Below are positions 48,505-61,699 of a stretch of 64,000 nucleotides of DNA, piece after piece. Position 1 is the stretch's first letter. Each line of letters starts with the position of its first letter. The notes beneath the pieces are model-generated. The model searched no databases. It saw nothing but the letters and a program-made list of their open reading frames with translations, and was not told the origin of the DNA. Where the stretch lies: assembly GCF_041296385.1 (NCBI RefSeq), contig NW_027184085.1, forward strand, positions 186,001-250,000, read 5' to 3'. Source of the stretch: Aphelocoma coerulescens (lineage: Eukaryota; Chordata; Aves; Passeriformes; Corvidae). Both the position numbers and the translations under genes were made by a program.

Positions 48505-51500
48505 GTAAACTTTTCAGAAGTTTTTCTGATTCTGCCACTTTCGTTTTGATGTGATACTGCCAGCAGTTCTTTTGTATTACTAACCAGGAAATACATAATA
48601 GAAGCCTTAAAGATGGATGAATTCTGCCTCGGGGCAGTATTAAAATCTGGGCTTTTTGTTGTGTCGGGGCACATGTTTCTGAAGTATAACTGTCTTTTAA
48701 AAGTATTATTTCTGTTTGCTCCAAGAGGATGTTAACAGACTCTACATAAATTAGAGGGGAGTGGTACTTGAAACACTCTGAGGTGCATTGGAGACATTCC
48801 TATGTGGCTGGTGGGGATGATGTGAGACATGGAGGACGTTCACACCTTCCTACAGCATCAGAGGAAGTTGAGAGAGCTGACTCAAGTGTTTCAAGGGGAC
48901 TGACATTTATTTTTGTAATAATTCTTTTTCTATCACTAAGTGGGTATGTTAAACTCTTCATAGGTGGTTTTCTTTCTCCTTGCCTCTTTGGATCACAAAA
49001 GCGTGTTTCTCTGCAGAATTTCTTAGTCTTGTGTGTAGTTCTTGTTAAGAATGGTACCGAGGGATTTCAACACAGACATATTTATGTATTAATGGACAAG
49101 TTTTTAAAGAAGGTAGATTTCTTTTTGCTTTGAATGTACAGCACACCTGCACAGGCACAGAGGTGTGTCACTGATACTTTCTTCTTTAGTGAAAACAAAT
49201 GCTCTCCCATTAGTTATGTTTCAGCTGTGTCAGCACCTTGCCCTTATGGGAGCTATTTCTGCTCTGTTTTTCAAACTTATGTCTTCCTATGCATTGCAGA
49301 GTTACACTCAGGATGGTGTGATGGGACAGGCTGTAAAGCCTTCATTGGGGCTTATGATATGTTTATCATGAGTTTAACACCCAGAGAAATTTATTGAGTA
49401 AGCAGAATGACTTGCTATTTATTTACAAGCTTCTCTTTTGCTAGATTTGCGTGCCACTGGGCATGCTATTCCACTGTGTATATAAATGTGTTTGGATGTG
49501 TTTGTGTGAGAGAGACAGAGGAAGCAAGATCAAGGGATCTTGACAACATTTTTATTACTTTGGGAAACAGTTGCACTCACTGAAGCCAATGAATAGAGAA
49601 ACTGAAAGACCTGACGTGAGTTACGAAAGTTAGCAGTAAAACCCTCCTAACATACAGCCGGCCTTCTCACAGCCAGGCCTTTTGAGATAATTCCCAAAAG
49701 CAGCATGTACCACATGGCGACGGCATTTATTGTGGATTTGACACTCACGATTAGTGAATTCCTCTCAACTTCAAAAGCAGATAGCCTTTGGCAAAATCCT
49801 GATGGATGCCTTTGGCAGGTAAAGAGGGGGAGAAAGAAAAATTATTGAGGTCAACACAGGGGAAAAAAAATGGCTGAAATCTTAGTTTAAAATAGTGGCA
49901 GAGACCTGCTGGGAACAGTTGGGGAAATGCCTGAGCTCGTTTAAAAAGATGATGAGCAGATGATTGATATTTAGGCCCTGACCCAAACTTTTATTAGCAA
50001 CTTTATAAACCTTTCAGTTTGGCTTGAGGGATACCGTTTCCTGTCCAAACTTATTCACCTATATCCCCGTAGGGGGGGAAAATCAACAACAGATGCAGAT
50101 GCAAAATAGCACATAAATCTTAATTTTGAGAGCTGTGATGGAACTGAAAAGTCGGAAGAAAGAGAATTACCAGAATTTATTGTGCTTTGTCTTACTTTCT
50201 TGGGGGGTTGGAAGGTGTATATTTTTCCACATGGAACAAGAAAAAATTTAATGCTGTTTTTTCACACTTATGTACTGTAAATGATTCCAGTATGGCTTAT
50301 CATAATCAAACTATATATTTGTGTGTTGACAACAGGATATCACATATACTGAGTATTTAATATAGTTGTGAGAATTAAGTCTACCTTCCTCCCCCCAAAT
50401 CTTTCAGACAAAACAATTCCAAGGTTTCTGAGAATAAGATGTAGGAGAAATGAACTGTTTTGCCAGTTGTCATAAAATTGTTAGTCATGTCACTGACAAG
50501 TCCTGGCATCTCTGTTCTTTGGAATTAATACTTGAACTATCATGAAGAGGAGAATACAGGGCTCTTCTCCTTCTTTATGGAAAACAGATGAGAACTGGCC
50601 ACGTCAGGCAGTTCCAAAAACCTGGTCACACGTGTCTTTGAAGGGAAGGTTTCGTCTCCTTTCATGTGCAATGAGTTTATGGCATAGCTCCATCTTCCCA
50701 GAAGAGCTGAGCATTTGCTGGGGCAGGAGAGCTGGAAGTAAGCAGGACTTTGCAGTTACTGAATTTTCCAGTTGCATCAATCAGTGGTGGATGGAGGAAG
50801 AGGGAGAGGGTAGGGTGGTTAAAGATGTGTCTATAACTGCAGGAGTGCTTCAATAAACCACAGCATGTCAAAGCTCCTTTGTGTTCAAACAGCAATTAAA
50901 ATTTTAGACCTTCTCTGAATGGCAGCTATAGGTTTCCTTCTTCTCAAGGTCGTCATCTTAACGGATGGGAATCTGTGCAGGAAATGTTAAGATATTCCAG
51001 TGAGTGATGTCGGGATCAATGTAAAGTCGTACAATGGATTTCCTTTATTGTTTGTCCCAGTCTAAAGATGTGTTCTAAAAAACTGTGCATGTATAAAACT
51101 AAAACTACACACAAATCAATTAAAATACGTTGTAGTACAGAATCAAAGTCATATATTCTCCACCTGTGTTAATCAAATCCACTATGATCTTTAATCACGT
51201 ATCTCATCTTTTCACATTTTCCCATATCCATTAGTTGAAAAATACTCTTATTCACTCAGACTTAAGTTAGATACTTGTTCATGTCATTACTATCCCAGAA
51301 ATTGTCACTCCTCTTGTGATGTTTTTAGGGTGCTCTCAGTGCATATACCTTACTTAATCTGTGTATCTTAGATACTTCTACAAGATTGAGGTGCTTTTAT
51401 TACTGTAGTTTTAATATTAGGAGAAGGTAACAAACTGTCTTCTAATAGAAGATTAGGATCTTTAGAAAACCAGGGGATGATTTTGAGTAATATTCCATAT

Positions 51501-53700
51501 TTTAACCCTCTTTGCCTAGTACTCTTTCAGTCTTAAGACCGACAGTGTGTATTTATCACTCATTTTCATGTAGATGGAGATAACCTGTGACCTTCATCCA
51601 AACTGCAGAACTCCACAACCACAGCTTCCCTAAGCAGCACATCCTTGTTGTCTGCTGCCTCATTTAACATCCTCATTCCAACCTCTAGAGCAGATGCAGA
51701 AGGTTTTCATACACCAGTCTAATTCATTCATGTCATTTTCAGGACAGCATCAGTTCTGTTACTAAAGAATGGAAGGCTCTGTGTCCTAATTCTCGTATGT
51801 TTAATTCATACAGTGTAGACAGTCTTGTTTCTGTTTTATCTTCTGAGTAATAATTTTTCCTAATTCATTGGGAGGTCCTTCCATAAATATCGTGTGTGTC
51901 TTTTTAGATTTTACTTCATAGGGAGAAGTAAAGAATAGCCAGACCCAGAATGTTGATTGCCTTCTGAGAAAAAGAAGAAAAAAAATCAAATTTTTCTCAA
52001 TTTGTGGCTATCCTAAAATTTTCCTGCAGAAAGAGAGAAATTGCAAATTTAACCCTATTGATTTGATTTACTTGGCTGCTTTTCATGGACATTTCAGTAA
52101 GTGTAGTCTGTGTTCTCAGTGAATGCATTTATATTACCAAAGCGTGCACCCTAGTTTCTTGGCTGGGGGGCATGCACCAGGCCAGATTTGGGCATTGTCA
52201 CCAGTGATATCCACAAACATGTATCATTCCCGTGTGGGAATGTGGCCATTCCCCAGAGCAAACCATGCTTACTTTGACAGCCGTGACTTGGTCAGAGGAC
52301 CAGGAATCCTGCACTGTGACACAGTACAGAGGAATAAGCACGACTGAAGGCAAGGTTTGGCTTTTAAAGCAGGATTTACTTAGCACTGTTCAAAACGACT
52401 ATGGTAGTAATTTAAATCTAATAAACAAAAGCATTATTCTCAGCTGGTTTGTTTTTCTCCATATAGAATGAATTAAGGTGGAGTCTCACTCTCACTGAAG
52501 TCATGGCAAGAGTTTTTCCACTGAAGTAAATTGAAGCGAGATCAAATTCACACTCCTCACTTTTTTCATCTTACCTAAGTAAACTAAAGACAGGCAGTTC
52601 TTTCTCCTCTGCTGAAGGATGACCGTGCTAAACCATCAGCTCCACGTGGCAATTAGCCATGTTTAAGGATTGTTTAGTTTCCCGCAGTGTTTTGCACACA
52701 GGATTTTCTTCCCCCTAAGAGTGATCCATTCTTAAAACATGGTGAAAAAGCAAACAGAGAACATTTTGGTGCCAGGAATTCTTTTGAAAATTTGACTGGG
52801 TGAGTACATTTCCTTAATGTTCAAAAATTATCCTTTGAACATGCTATTTAACAGTGTCAAGCATTCTGTTCTCTATATTGCTTTTGCTTTAAACCTGTTT
52901 CATTTTATAACTGATGAGATGCTTAACTGTTGCATCACAGCAGTTAGTTTGTTCAGTTTCAGTACAGCTGGCTTATTTCCATGTCATGCATCATTTAATT
53001 ATACATATAAAACGTAGTTAAAACTGTACAGCTCACTTAAGCTGTCTGTGACACTGCAGTAATCCCAGTACCCTGACGGGGTGTTGCACAGCTATGACTG
53101 GTTGGAATGTGGTAAACTGGTGATGTGTAAGAGAGCCTAGAAATGAGCTTGCATTTTGCAGCTGTGCTTGCTCTACTAGAAGAGGAAGTAAAACCAGAAA
53201 AAAACTGCTCTTGTGGCAATATCAGCGTCTGTAAATCTGAATGCTTAATGAAAATCAAGGAAAATGTGCTGAGTGAGGAAGTGGTGCTTTTCCCTTGTTT
53301 GTCGTTTAATTAATTTTTGGTGGTCTGTTATTTGTCAGAAAAATCTATCTCAGATTCCTCTATGGAAAAACATGAAGTGTTTATGTGAGAGTGAAGATCC
53401 TAGTATTGGATGATTGTCTAGATATGCAAAAGACTTTGCCTGTTTTGTCTCAAAAATGCTTTCTGGAGGCAGTGATCATTGAGACTTAAAATGTACCCTA
53501 GCTTGAAGATGGATGGGCGCTGCTGTCCATGTGTATATGCCGTCGACCGAGTATAAACTTGAAGGCATTTATTACATCTTAGTAATGGGAAAAGCAGCAA
53601 ATTTCTTGCAGACATTTTTTTTCCTTTTTTAAGCTAGTGAACTTGAAGGTCAGATTCAACTCTATGTTGCATTTTCTGTCATATAATTATCATATATATC
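48505..53700. other. SEMA3D-like intron, left part; no gene recognised
   Basis: AT-rich intronic DNA with no recognisable exon or interspersed element. Confidence 0.5.
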
Positions 53701-53713
53701 ATGTCCTGAAGAG

Positions 53714-53833
53714 CAGCCTCCAGTCAGTGACATCAACAGCTTACATAGCAGTTGAACTAAGAATAACCTTGGAGAACTGACCCATGTCAAGCTCTTATGA
53801 GTGTAAACTGTTGATGTCACTGACTGGAGGCTG
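53714..53833. repeat. Perfect 26-bp inverted repeat (hairpin)
   Basis: Left arm 53,714-53,739 (CAGCCTCCAGTCAGTGACAT then CAACAG) is the exact reverse complement of 53,808-53,833. After a single mismatch, five more bases pair (53,741-53,745 with 53,802-53,806), leaving a 56-base loop. It lies in the SEMA3D-like intron. It could be a small palindromic insertion, a MITE remnant or a hairpin-RNA source. No function is shown. Confidence 0.9.
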
Positions 53834-55095
53834 TTTTTTCATGATCACAGAAGGGCCTCAATTGGATAAAAGAAGAATTGTATTCAAAAAATACAAAACT
53901 ATTCTGCTGAATGTTCACTTTACTGTATCTCAGAAGATGAGAGGAAACAAAACTGAAAGAGTAATACTTAACAAAGGATTTTTGCTCTCTTATAAAAAGA
54001 AGGACGGGACAACATCAAAAACAGCTTCCCTAGAAGAATGCAGGGAAGAGACATGATAAGTGGCATCAGCTTGGAAGAGGGATCAAAACTCTTTCTTTGA
54101 TTACTTTTACTAATGACATCTGTTTAAGCAAATCCAATTCAGAGCAGTTTCAGAAATCCCAAACTTGTTCTCTTTCTGAGCACTATTTGGAGGGCACGAT
54201 CTGCCTGACGTCAGTGTCTGTCTAGCAGTGGACATCTGTGGTCACTATGCAGGTGCTCGATTCACATCCTGTTTCTTTTTCCTCCCTCCCCATTTCTGCA
54301 GTTCCATTTCTAGGTGAGTTCCCCAAAGAAGAGCTGAGGAATATAGGGGATGACTCTTCCGTACTCACAGTCCTTTGGAGATAAATACACAGAGATAGCA
54401 GAAAGAGTCAGAATTTCCTTTATTTAACCAGCGCAACATCAAACAAGTCAGAGAGATTGGTTAACTCTGTTTAAGGCAGACAATTTTGAAGATGGTGGGA
54501 GTGACAGATGTACATCTTTGCTACAAATTTGAAAAAGGAGACATTCTACTTTCTGAACAAAATCCTGGCTATCCCAGAATTTTGCACTGTGTTGAACCAT
54601 AGAGTTTTAAGAGCTGAGAGGTTGCTGAAGACACCAAAATTTTGTAATTAACTTACTGAGCCTCTTAAAGGAGGGTGTTAGATCTTCCTGTGCATCATTC
54701 AAGCAGCCTGGATTTCTTTCAGAAAGATTTCTCACTAAATCTGTAACAAAACATTAGCCTATATGACATACTGCCCCAAAAGTAATCAATATAAATATTA
54801 TTAATAAAAAATGTCCCCCTCCAAGATTAAATAAAAGCTTACACCTATATACCAAGAGCATCCATGGATCATGTCACCCATATTTATATTTGACAAGGGT
54901 TTGTGTGGGAGGGCACTTGTGCCTGCTTTGTACAGGGAAGCTCTGGGGTTCCCAGGTTCACGACTGATGGGTCTGCACTTTGTGTCTCTTGAGGCTTTGG
55001 GTGCCCAGGGCCATGATGAGTTCCCGGGCTGGGGATGGTGGGTGGGGCTGGCCTGTGATGCGCTCTGGGGCCTGTGACAGCACAGGGGCCGTGTC
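53834..55095. other. SEMA3D-like intron, before the nested gene; no gene recognised
   Basis: AT-rich up to about 54,880, then a rise in GC toward the nested gene's promoter. Confidence 0.45.
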
Positions 55096-55099
55096 ACAA

Positions 55100-55159
55100 T
55101 GGGGGCAGCTATTAAAGGCCCCATGGGTTGCCGCTGCCCCAGTAGAGCCTGGGCAAGCG
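55100..55159 (+). promoter_or_regulatory. Core promoter and 5' UTR exon of the ITPRIPL1-like gene
   Basis: ATTAAA at 55,111-55,116 sits where a TATA-like element would drive a start near 55,140. A CAAGCG/GTGAGT donor at 55,159/55,160 ends the short first exon. A 279-nt intron leads to the CTCTTGCAG acceptor (ending 55,438) four bases before the start codon. This is inferred from sequence motifs only. Confidence 0.45.
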
Positions 55160-55441
55160 GTGAGTGCACACAGGCGGTGGGGAGGCAGGGCTGGGGGAGG
55201 GCTGGGGCAGAAGCGCCGGCACCCGGGGCGTGTGTTCTGTCCCTGCATCCAGGGCCCAGCCCCTGGTTGGGAGTGCCTTGCTCAGGCTCGGTGCTTGCTG
55301 GGGCAGCGGTGCAGGCCTTGCCTCCTGCCAGCTGCCGGGGGCCCTCTCCTTCCTGCTGCCACGTCCCTGTGGCTCCTGCCCCCCACTGGCTGCCTCCATG
55401 CTGGCCCTACTGAACCCCTTCTGTGTGTCCTCTTGCAGACC

Positions 55442-57775
55442 ATGGCTTTATTGTCATTGCTCTTCGTGCTCGTGCAAAGCCTGATCCAGTACCCCCAGCC
55501 AGCTGGGGATGGGCTGGATGAGGCCACGCACCGGCGAATGCAGGAGCGTGAGGAGCTGCTTGACCGCGAGATGGCTCGGCTGCTGCAGGAGCTGGAGCAA
55601 GGGCCCCTGGAGCAGCAGGACGAGGGCTGGGGAGCCCTGCTCTTTGGTGCCCTGCAGCAGTGGCCATTCTGGGCTCTTGCTGGACTCCTGCTCCTCTTGG
55701 GCCTGTGGTTTAGCTGCAGGAGGAGTCCTGAAGCCAGCGAAACCAACAGCAGCGGCAAGGACCAGAGCTCCTGCAAGACCTTGGGAGAGGAGAAGGAAAA
55801 AGAAAAGGAAGAAGACAGTTTGGATTCCAAGGGAGATGGAGAAACCATAGATGTGACTGTGGAGGCAGATGACAGCGGCAGTGGAAATGAAGGAGAAGGC
55901 AGTCCTGTGGCTGCAAATGAAGGAGACGATGATGATGCCAATGAACGAGATGAAGATGTGAAGTTGAAGAAAGACAGTGATGTTAAAAGTGACGATGGCC
56001 ATGATGCAAAGAAAGATGAAGGCTGGAGTGATGGGAATATGCCAGGATACAATACTGCCGAAGGAAATGAACAAGAACCTGGCAATGTTACTGGAGGTGT
56101 GGAAGACCTAGATGAAGTAAATGAAGGAGAAAACAAGGATGTGAAGGTGGAGCCAGACAAGGATGCTGGAAAGGAAGACGGAGATGGAAATGAAGAAAAA
56201 ACCGATGATGCGTATATGAAGGCAGGCAACAGTGATGATGTAAATAAAGGAGTATACGAGGTAGATGGAAAGGAAGAAAAAGCAGATGTGAAGGTGCAGG
56301 AAAGCAGTGATGCCAGTGAACAACAAAGCAGTGATTGGATTGGGCAGGAAGACACCAGTGATGGTGGGAAGGCAATAGACCACAGTGGGTTTGCTGCAAC
56401 TGAGGAAAAAACCACTCACCTTGGAAATGAAGAGACCAGTGTTGCAAACAGAGATGAGAAACAGGGTGATGCAAATGCGAATGGAGAGAAGAATGAAGAT
56501 GCAAAAGAAGGAGAACAAGGTCATGTGGCTACCAGTGAAAAAGAAGGCTATGCTGGCAAGGGCAAAGGCAGCCGTGGTGGAATTGAAGAAGACGCCCGTG
56601 ACGCTGGGAATAAGCGAGGGATCCTATTAGTGGATCGCATACAGTGTCCCGTCGAGGACGTGGAGAAAGGTCGCTCAGTGGCAGCTGAGCTGATGGAGAG
56701 CTTCACGCGTGTCTTTATTGACAGCGTGAGCAATAGTTTCTATCCGGTGCCTCAAGAAGCCATCGGGGTGGGCAGTGCCTTTGAGGGTTGGAGTCCCCGT
56801 GAGCAGGATGGGGTGTACCGCGTGCTGGTCCCACTGAATCCCCCACCGGGACACGCCTTCCACCTGGAGCTGAACAGTGCAGGGCAGATGGCAGCAAGGA
56901 CCTTCTGCGTCCGTGTGGAGCTGGTGTGCACGTGCGAGAGGGAGCAGCTGGGCGAGAAGCTGTTGTGCTTCCTGCACCACTCGCAGGAGGAGCTGCGGCG
57001 GAAGCAGAAGCCCAGCCTCCTAGAGACACTCTGCACCGGCTCCTACCTGGACGTGGAGAAAACCTCCCACTGGTTCTACCAGCTGGTGAGATGCTCATGG
57101 CTGCATTTGCCTCAGTCGTACTCATGGCACTTGGTGTTTCAGCCCCGCAGCCGGTCCTGCCAATTCTGGCTGAGCAAAGGCAAGAAGAGCCTGGTGGTGG
57201 AGATGTTGTTTGGGGTGCGCCACGGGGACTCCGACATCTTTGCGGTCAGCCAGCCCACAGAGGCCCAGACAGGCGGCTCCAGCATCTTTGTGAGCAGTCA
57301 GCCCGCCGACTCCATCGCAAGCACAGCGTGGCCTGAGACGTACGCTGTGGCAGAGGCAAAATTCTTCCAGCACGTCGCCAGGCAGGTGCCGTGTGAGAGC
57401 TTGCACCTGAAATGCCTGCAGCTCTTCACCTGCATCCTGAGGGGCACAGGTTTTTCCAGCTCGACCTGGAAGACTGTGGTCATGCACGTGCTGACCACCG
57501 TACCGCTGTCCCAGTGGCGCAGGAGGGAATTTGCACGGCGGCTGTGGGACATCATGGCATACCTGCGCCGCTGCCTGCAGTTGAAACGCCTGGAGCACTT
57601 TGTCCTAGGCAACCAGAGGCTTCCTGCAGAGATCAGCTTGCCGCCGGCAATGCGAGCGGTCGAGCCGCTCAACCTCTTTGAGCACCTGGCCCAAGATCCG
57701 GCCGCCCACGCAGAGGCGATGCGAGCTTACGGTCAGCTGCGATTTCGCCTCTGGATGCTGCTCTCCGGCCACTGA
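55442..57775 (+). CDS. ITPRIPL1-like: ITPRIPL1-like membrane protein (Mab-21 family) with long acidic insert
   Basis: The family (inositol 1,4,5-trisphosphate receptor-interacting protein-like) are membrane-anchored proteins with a Mab-21/nucleotidyltransferase-fold domain. The 777-residue single-exon ORF starts at the ATG just after a splice acceptor with an ACCATGG context. It has a hydrophobic N-terminus (1-16), a charged helix/coiled coil (about 25-55), a transmembrane segment around 74-92 (WPFWALAGLLLLLGLWF), an acidic low-complexity region (about 98-395), then the Mab-21 domain (about 400-770) with the GVGSAFEGWSP motif and a leucine-rich C-terminal half. The acidic region is much longer than I would expect for this family. 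The gene is nested in the SEMA3D-like intron on the same strand. It is intact and probably expressed, but its role is unproven. Confidence 0.85.
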   Translation: MALLSLLFVLVQSLIQYPQPAGDGLDEATHRRMQEREELLDREMARLLQELEQGPLEQQDEGWGALLFGALQQWPFWALAGLLLLLGLWFSCRRSPEASETNSSGKDQSSCKTLGEEKEKEKEEDSLDSKGDGETIDVTVEADDSGSGNEGEGSPVAANEGDDDDANERDEDVKLKKDSDVKSDDGHDAKKDEGWSDGNMPGYNTAEGNEQEPGNVTGGVEDLDEVNEGENKDVKVEPDKDAGKEDGDGNEEKTDDAYMKAGNSDDVNKGVYEVDGKEEKADVKVQESSDASEQQSSDWIGQEDTSDGGKAIDHSGFAATEEKTTHLGNEETSVANRDEKQGDANANGEKNEDAKEGEQGHVATSEKEGYAGKGKGSRGGIEEDARDAGNKRGILLVDRIQCPVEDVEKGRSVAAELMESFTRVFIDSVSNSFYPVPQEAIGVGSAFEGWSPREQDGVYRVLVPLNPPPGHAFHLELNSAGQMAARTFCVRVELVCTCEREQLGEKLLCFLHHSQEELRRKQKPSLLETLCTGSYLDVEKTSHWFYQLVRCSWLHLPQSYSWHLVFQPRSRSCQFWLSKGKKSLVVEMLFGVRHGDSDIFAVSQPTEAQTGGSSIFVSSQPADSIASTAWPETYAVAEAKFFQHVARQVPCESLHLKCLQLFTCILRGTGFSSSTWKTVVMHVLTTVPLSQWRRREFARRLWDIMAYLRRCLQLKRLEHFVLGNQRLPAEISLPPAMRAVEPLNLFEHLAQDPAAHAEAMRAYGQLRFRLWMLLSGH

Positions 57776-58331
57776 GAGGAATTCCCTGCACAGAGCTGTG
57801 CTGGGGGGGCTCACACCCGATGGCAGCCACGTGAGCACTGCATAATTCTTCCTTTTTTCACTGGCAATCCTGAAGCTGCTTTCCTGCTCCCGTGGATGGA
57901 AGATGCTGCGGCACACGGATTCACTGTGCAGACACACATCTCTGCACTGCCCTGCCCTTCACCTTCCAGTTTACCACGGTGCTGTTGTGATGTTCCTACG
58001 TCTACGAGGCAGAAACTGGCTCCACCTGCACATCCTTACAGAAGACTACGGACTGAGAGAGGTTGCTTGGCACACCTCAAAGACATGAAACTGGCCTGTT
58101 AGGGACTTGATGTAGTTGTTCAGTGACCTGTAGCTCACTTTACCATAGGAGAATAGGTAGTCCAAATTTTTATAATAGGAATTCTTTATTAGCATTGCTT
58201 CCAGAGGTCCTTTATTATTATCAGTGTACAACTATTTTGCAAAGTTGGTCTTAGTTTAGGAAATTGAGCTACCCTACTATAGTAGATTGTCTCCTTTTCA
58301 GTAATATCTGGATAGCTATGTTTGGAAAATT

Positions 58332-58337
58332 AATAAA
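58332..58337 (+). terminator. Candidate polyadenylation signal of the ITPRIPL1-like gene
   Basis: AATAAA lies about 560 bp after the stop codon and is followed by T/G-rich sequence. Cleavage position is not proven. Confidence 0.4.
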
Positions 58338-58339
58338 AG

Positions 58340-61300
58340 GAGAGAAGTGTCTCAAATTGCCTGAAACGTGACATTCTTTATATTTAAGCCTCTGTATCTT
58401 AGAGAACGTCGTTCCTATATACCTGCCTGAAATAATGCCATTTTGCAAACAGAGATGTTGGATATGTTGCGTGTGCTCTCTCTTGAGCAAACCCATAGAG
58501 ATGCTTGAAGGTTGATGTGAAAATGCCCTGAAATGCTTGAAATTCTACAGCAGAGTACTCCTGAATTTTTTAGGAATCTTTGGAAAAGTGTTCTTTTCAC
58601 AGTCACTTTTATGACTGTAATACCCTCCTGGGGAACAATTCCGTCCTGAAAGATGAACAGAGAAGTCCCTAACTGCAAAACATGTGGTTTAGTACACAGC
58701 TCTTTTTTGGGCTTCTCATAACCAAGGTTTTAACACAAAACTGTGAACACAGAAAGTCATGTTTTCTCTATTCCCAGTTGTCTGTATCCTTTTGGAGAGG
58801 CCCTACTGTTCTATGAATATTACGTTTTTCACCAGGCCTAATAGTATTGTATATCAATGAGAGCCACTTCACATGCACAGCTTTGTCCATGGTGACATGC
58901 AGCTAAACAAAATGTAATTTACTTCTTGCACTACATTGTAGAGATTGGTAGTAGTCCGGAAGTATTTATTCTCTTTGCCTTCCTACCAATACATCTGGGG
59001 TCAACTGGTCAACTTTAAACTCAGCATACCTTAGGAATTGGATAAATTGCTGCAGTCATGCGAGAAATACTTTTCTTTATCCCAGAAATTTGCTTGAGTT
59101 TCTACAATGCCCATGTAAACCTTCACGTGTATTCTCCAACATGAGAAAGGACTTGCTCCTCCCTAAAGGCAAGTGATGCAACCTTTGTTCCTTCCTGTAT
59201 ATGAAAGTTATACAGCCTTTAGTTTCAGAGTCCTTCAAAGTTGTCTGTAACTGTTTTGAAAGTGGCTGAGATGTTCCCTTTCTGCTAATTTAGGCATGGC
59301 TTGTCACTAAAAAAAATCTGTACCTAGTCACAAAGGGCATTCTGATTCTGAACCAAGTGGTTCTACATTGCTGCATTGTGACAGCATGCTGGAGTTGAGG
59401 AATGGCAACATGGTCACCACACATGTGACTTGATGCTAACAAGTGTAAATATGTTTTATAAATGCAAATACATATGATCAGAACAGAATGAGATTTTTAC
59501 TTTTGAAGTCTCTTTGCTGTGGCTCTGCTGCTGGAGATTTTATAAGTAAGCAATGATCATGCTGTTTTGAGCCAAGTCCACCGAGATACTGTGTGAAATG
59601 AATAAAACCCAGTCACTATTCCAGCTTCTATCAGTCAGCAGTGAAATATTAACCCAGAAGGGGAGTTAGCTGGATACTTAGTTAATCACCGGGCTGGAAA
59701 AAAGTATTTAATTTTGAGGAAAACAGCAAATAGAGACCATAAACTGAGTGCTGAACGCGTACTCATGAAAGACCATCCCTGTAACTTTGTTACTGTACCT
59801 TGTGAGAATGCTGGTTCTGTGTTAGCCAGGCTGCAGAGATGCAGTGATTCAAATCAACAGCTTGCTCTAAGCTTGAGAATCATTGGGAAATGTGCTTTTC
59901 ACAGTAAATTTTTCCAGTGCAATATCCTTGGTGATAGTAAATATGTCTCGCTGTGAAGGGAAATTTCAATGCGTAAGAATAAAATGCGTTGTTTTATAGA
60001 CTGAGAACAATTATTAATCTAGCTGAAATTTAATCAACCCTCTGTTAATATTTACTGGTAAAGTTTTATTAGATCATATTACAGTTATAATCTTATCAGT
60101 GGCCATGCTCAGAGTCTTATTTCCAAGCTGTTTTCAATAGTAGGTACCAAACGTGATTCTTCACCACTTTGCAGCTTGTGTTGTCATTTGCACCAGTAAG
60201 AAAGGAGTGTGCAGTGTTGTCATTTCAATCTGGAATATTCTACAGATGTTTTCCTTACGAAGCAGTGAAAGAAATGATTGTACAAGGCATCAGGCAGGGT
60301 TCATTCCCACTTGGGCATTTCAGTCATGAGGCAGCATTTTCCCTCACTGTTGTAGCTGTTCTAGGTGGGTTTTTTTTTACTGAGAAATTCTAGAACTGTT
60401 AAACAACAGATGACAAATGTCCATTTGGGATGGTCTCTTCAGAGATCATTCCTTTCAAATAAGGAAACTGGAAGTAGACAGCAGTCTCAGTCATCGTCCT
60501 TCATGTATGTGGAGAAGAATCAAATCCACATATTTTTGCAATTGACACTCTTGCAGAGGCCCATGCTTTGCATGGCTTTAAGTGCTGAAAGTGCTTTAGA
60601 GCATTTGCACAAGCATGTAATTTATCCTTAGATCAAATTCCTGTGACTGCAGAGGAGAAGGAATTTTTCCTCATATTCTGTATGCTAGTTACTTGTGTTC
60701 TGCAGGTGAGGACTGAGGTTTTTATAGTACCATGTTAACCATAAGCTGCTTCCAAAGTGGTCTTGCTGGCAATTAATAAACATCTTTTAAAGTGTTACTG
60801 GTTTAGAAAACAAATCCTGACATCTTTGCCTTCACGAAAGGTATGTGGGAAAGGACAGTGCTGGTGTATAGTAATGTAATGCTCAGCATCAGATAAAATT
60901 TTTCAGTGTGAAGCAAGATTTTTTCCCAAAGTACTGCCAAATAAATCTCACCTAGGGGAATAGGAGCTGCAATGCATGACAATTTGTTTTCAGATTGTAC
61001 CATAACAACATCCTGCACTGAGCCAGACAAAAGTACACAAACTTAAGTAGAAGTGACTGAGCCAAAAAATAATTGTCATAATTATATACCAGGTAGTCAG
61101 ATTAATAATGATAAAATATTTTTCTCCCATGGTTCTGTTCATTAGCCAGGACTAGAACTTAATCTTTTCTTGCCTGTCACTTGGTTTGTGTAAGACCTTG
61201 GAGAAAAATGTTTGGGTGGGGTTTTTTTCCCTTTATTTAATTCAGGACTTTTTTCTCCAAAACACTGGCCCAAATTTTCATCATGATCAGGATATGCCAA

Positions 61301-61695
61301 TAACTTGTGCGGTAAGTCTGGGTTTTCTAGCAGGAATGTTACATTGTCCATCCAGTGCCAGGAAGGTGGAAATACCCTTAATTTTATCTTCCCGTTAAAT
61401 ACAGGATTTGCCTTTCTGTCTGAAGATTTCCAAATAGTTTAGCTTGGAGAGTTTGCTTGTGGAAGAACTGATTCACATGTTTATTTTCTTTTCCCCAAAG
61501 TAATGACTACCCAACAAGACTTAAATATTCTTGTGCTCTTTTCTATATGTTGTTTGTGTCCTCGTCCAGAATTACGTCCACAGAGTATTCATTAGGCAAA
61601 ATGCTACAGAATTTTTATTTTACAGCTTTTTTAGCTTTTTTGCAACAGTATAGGTTCTTTCATTAGTTTCATAGAGCTTTTTTTTTTTTTCTTAA
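58340..61695. other. SEMA3D-like intron, right part; no gene recognised
   Basis: AT-rich intronic DNA without identifiable exons or repeats. Confidence 0.45.
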
Positions 61696-61699
61696 TTAC

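Noticed and set aside
55282..56415. 377-residue minus-strand open frame rich in serine and leucine
   Set aside because: It is the antisense shadow of the acidic region of the ITPRIPL1-like gene.
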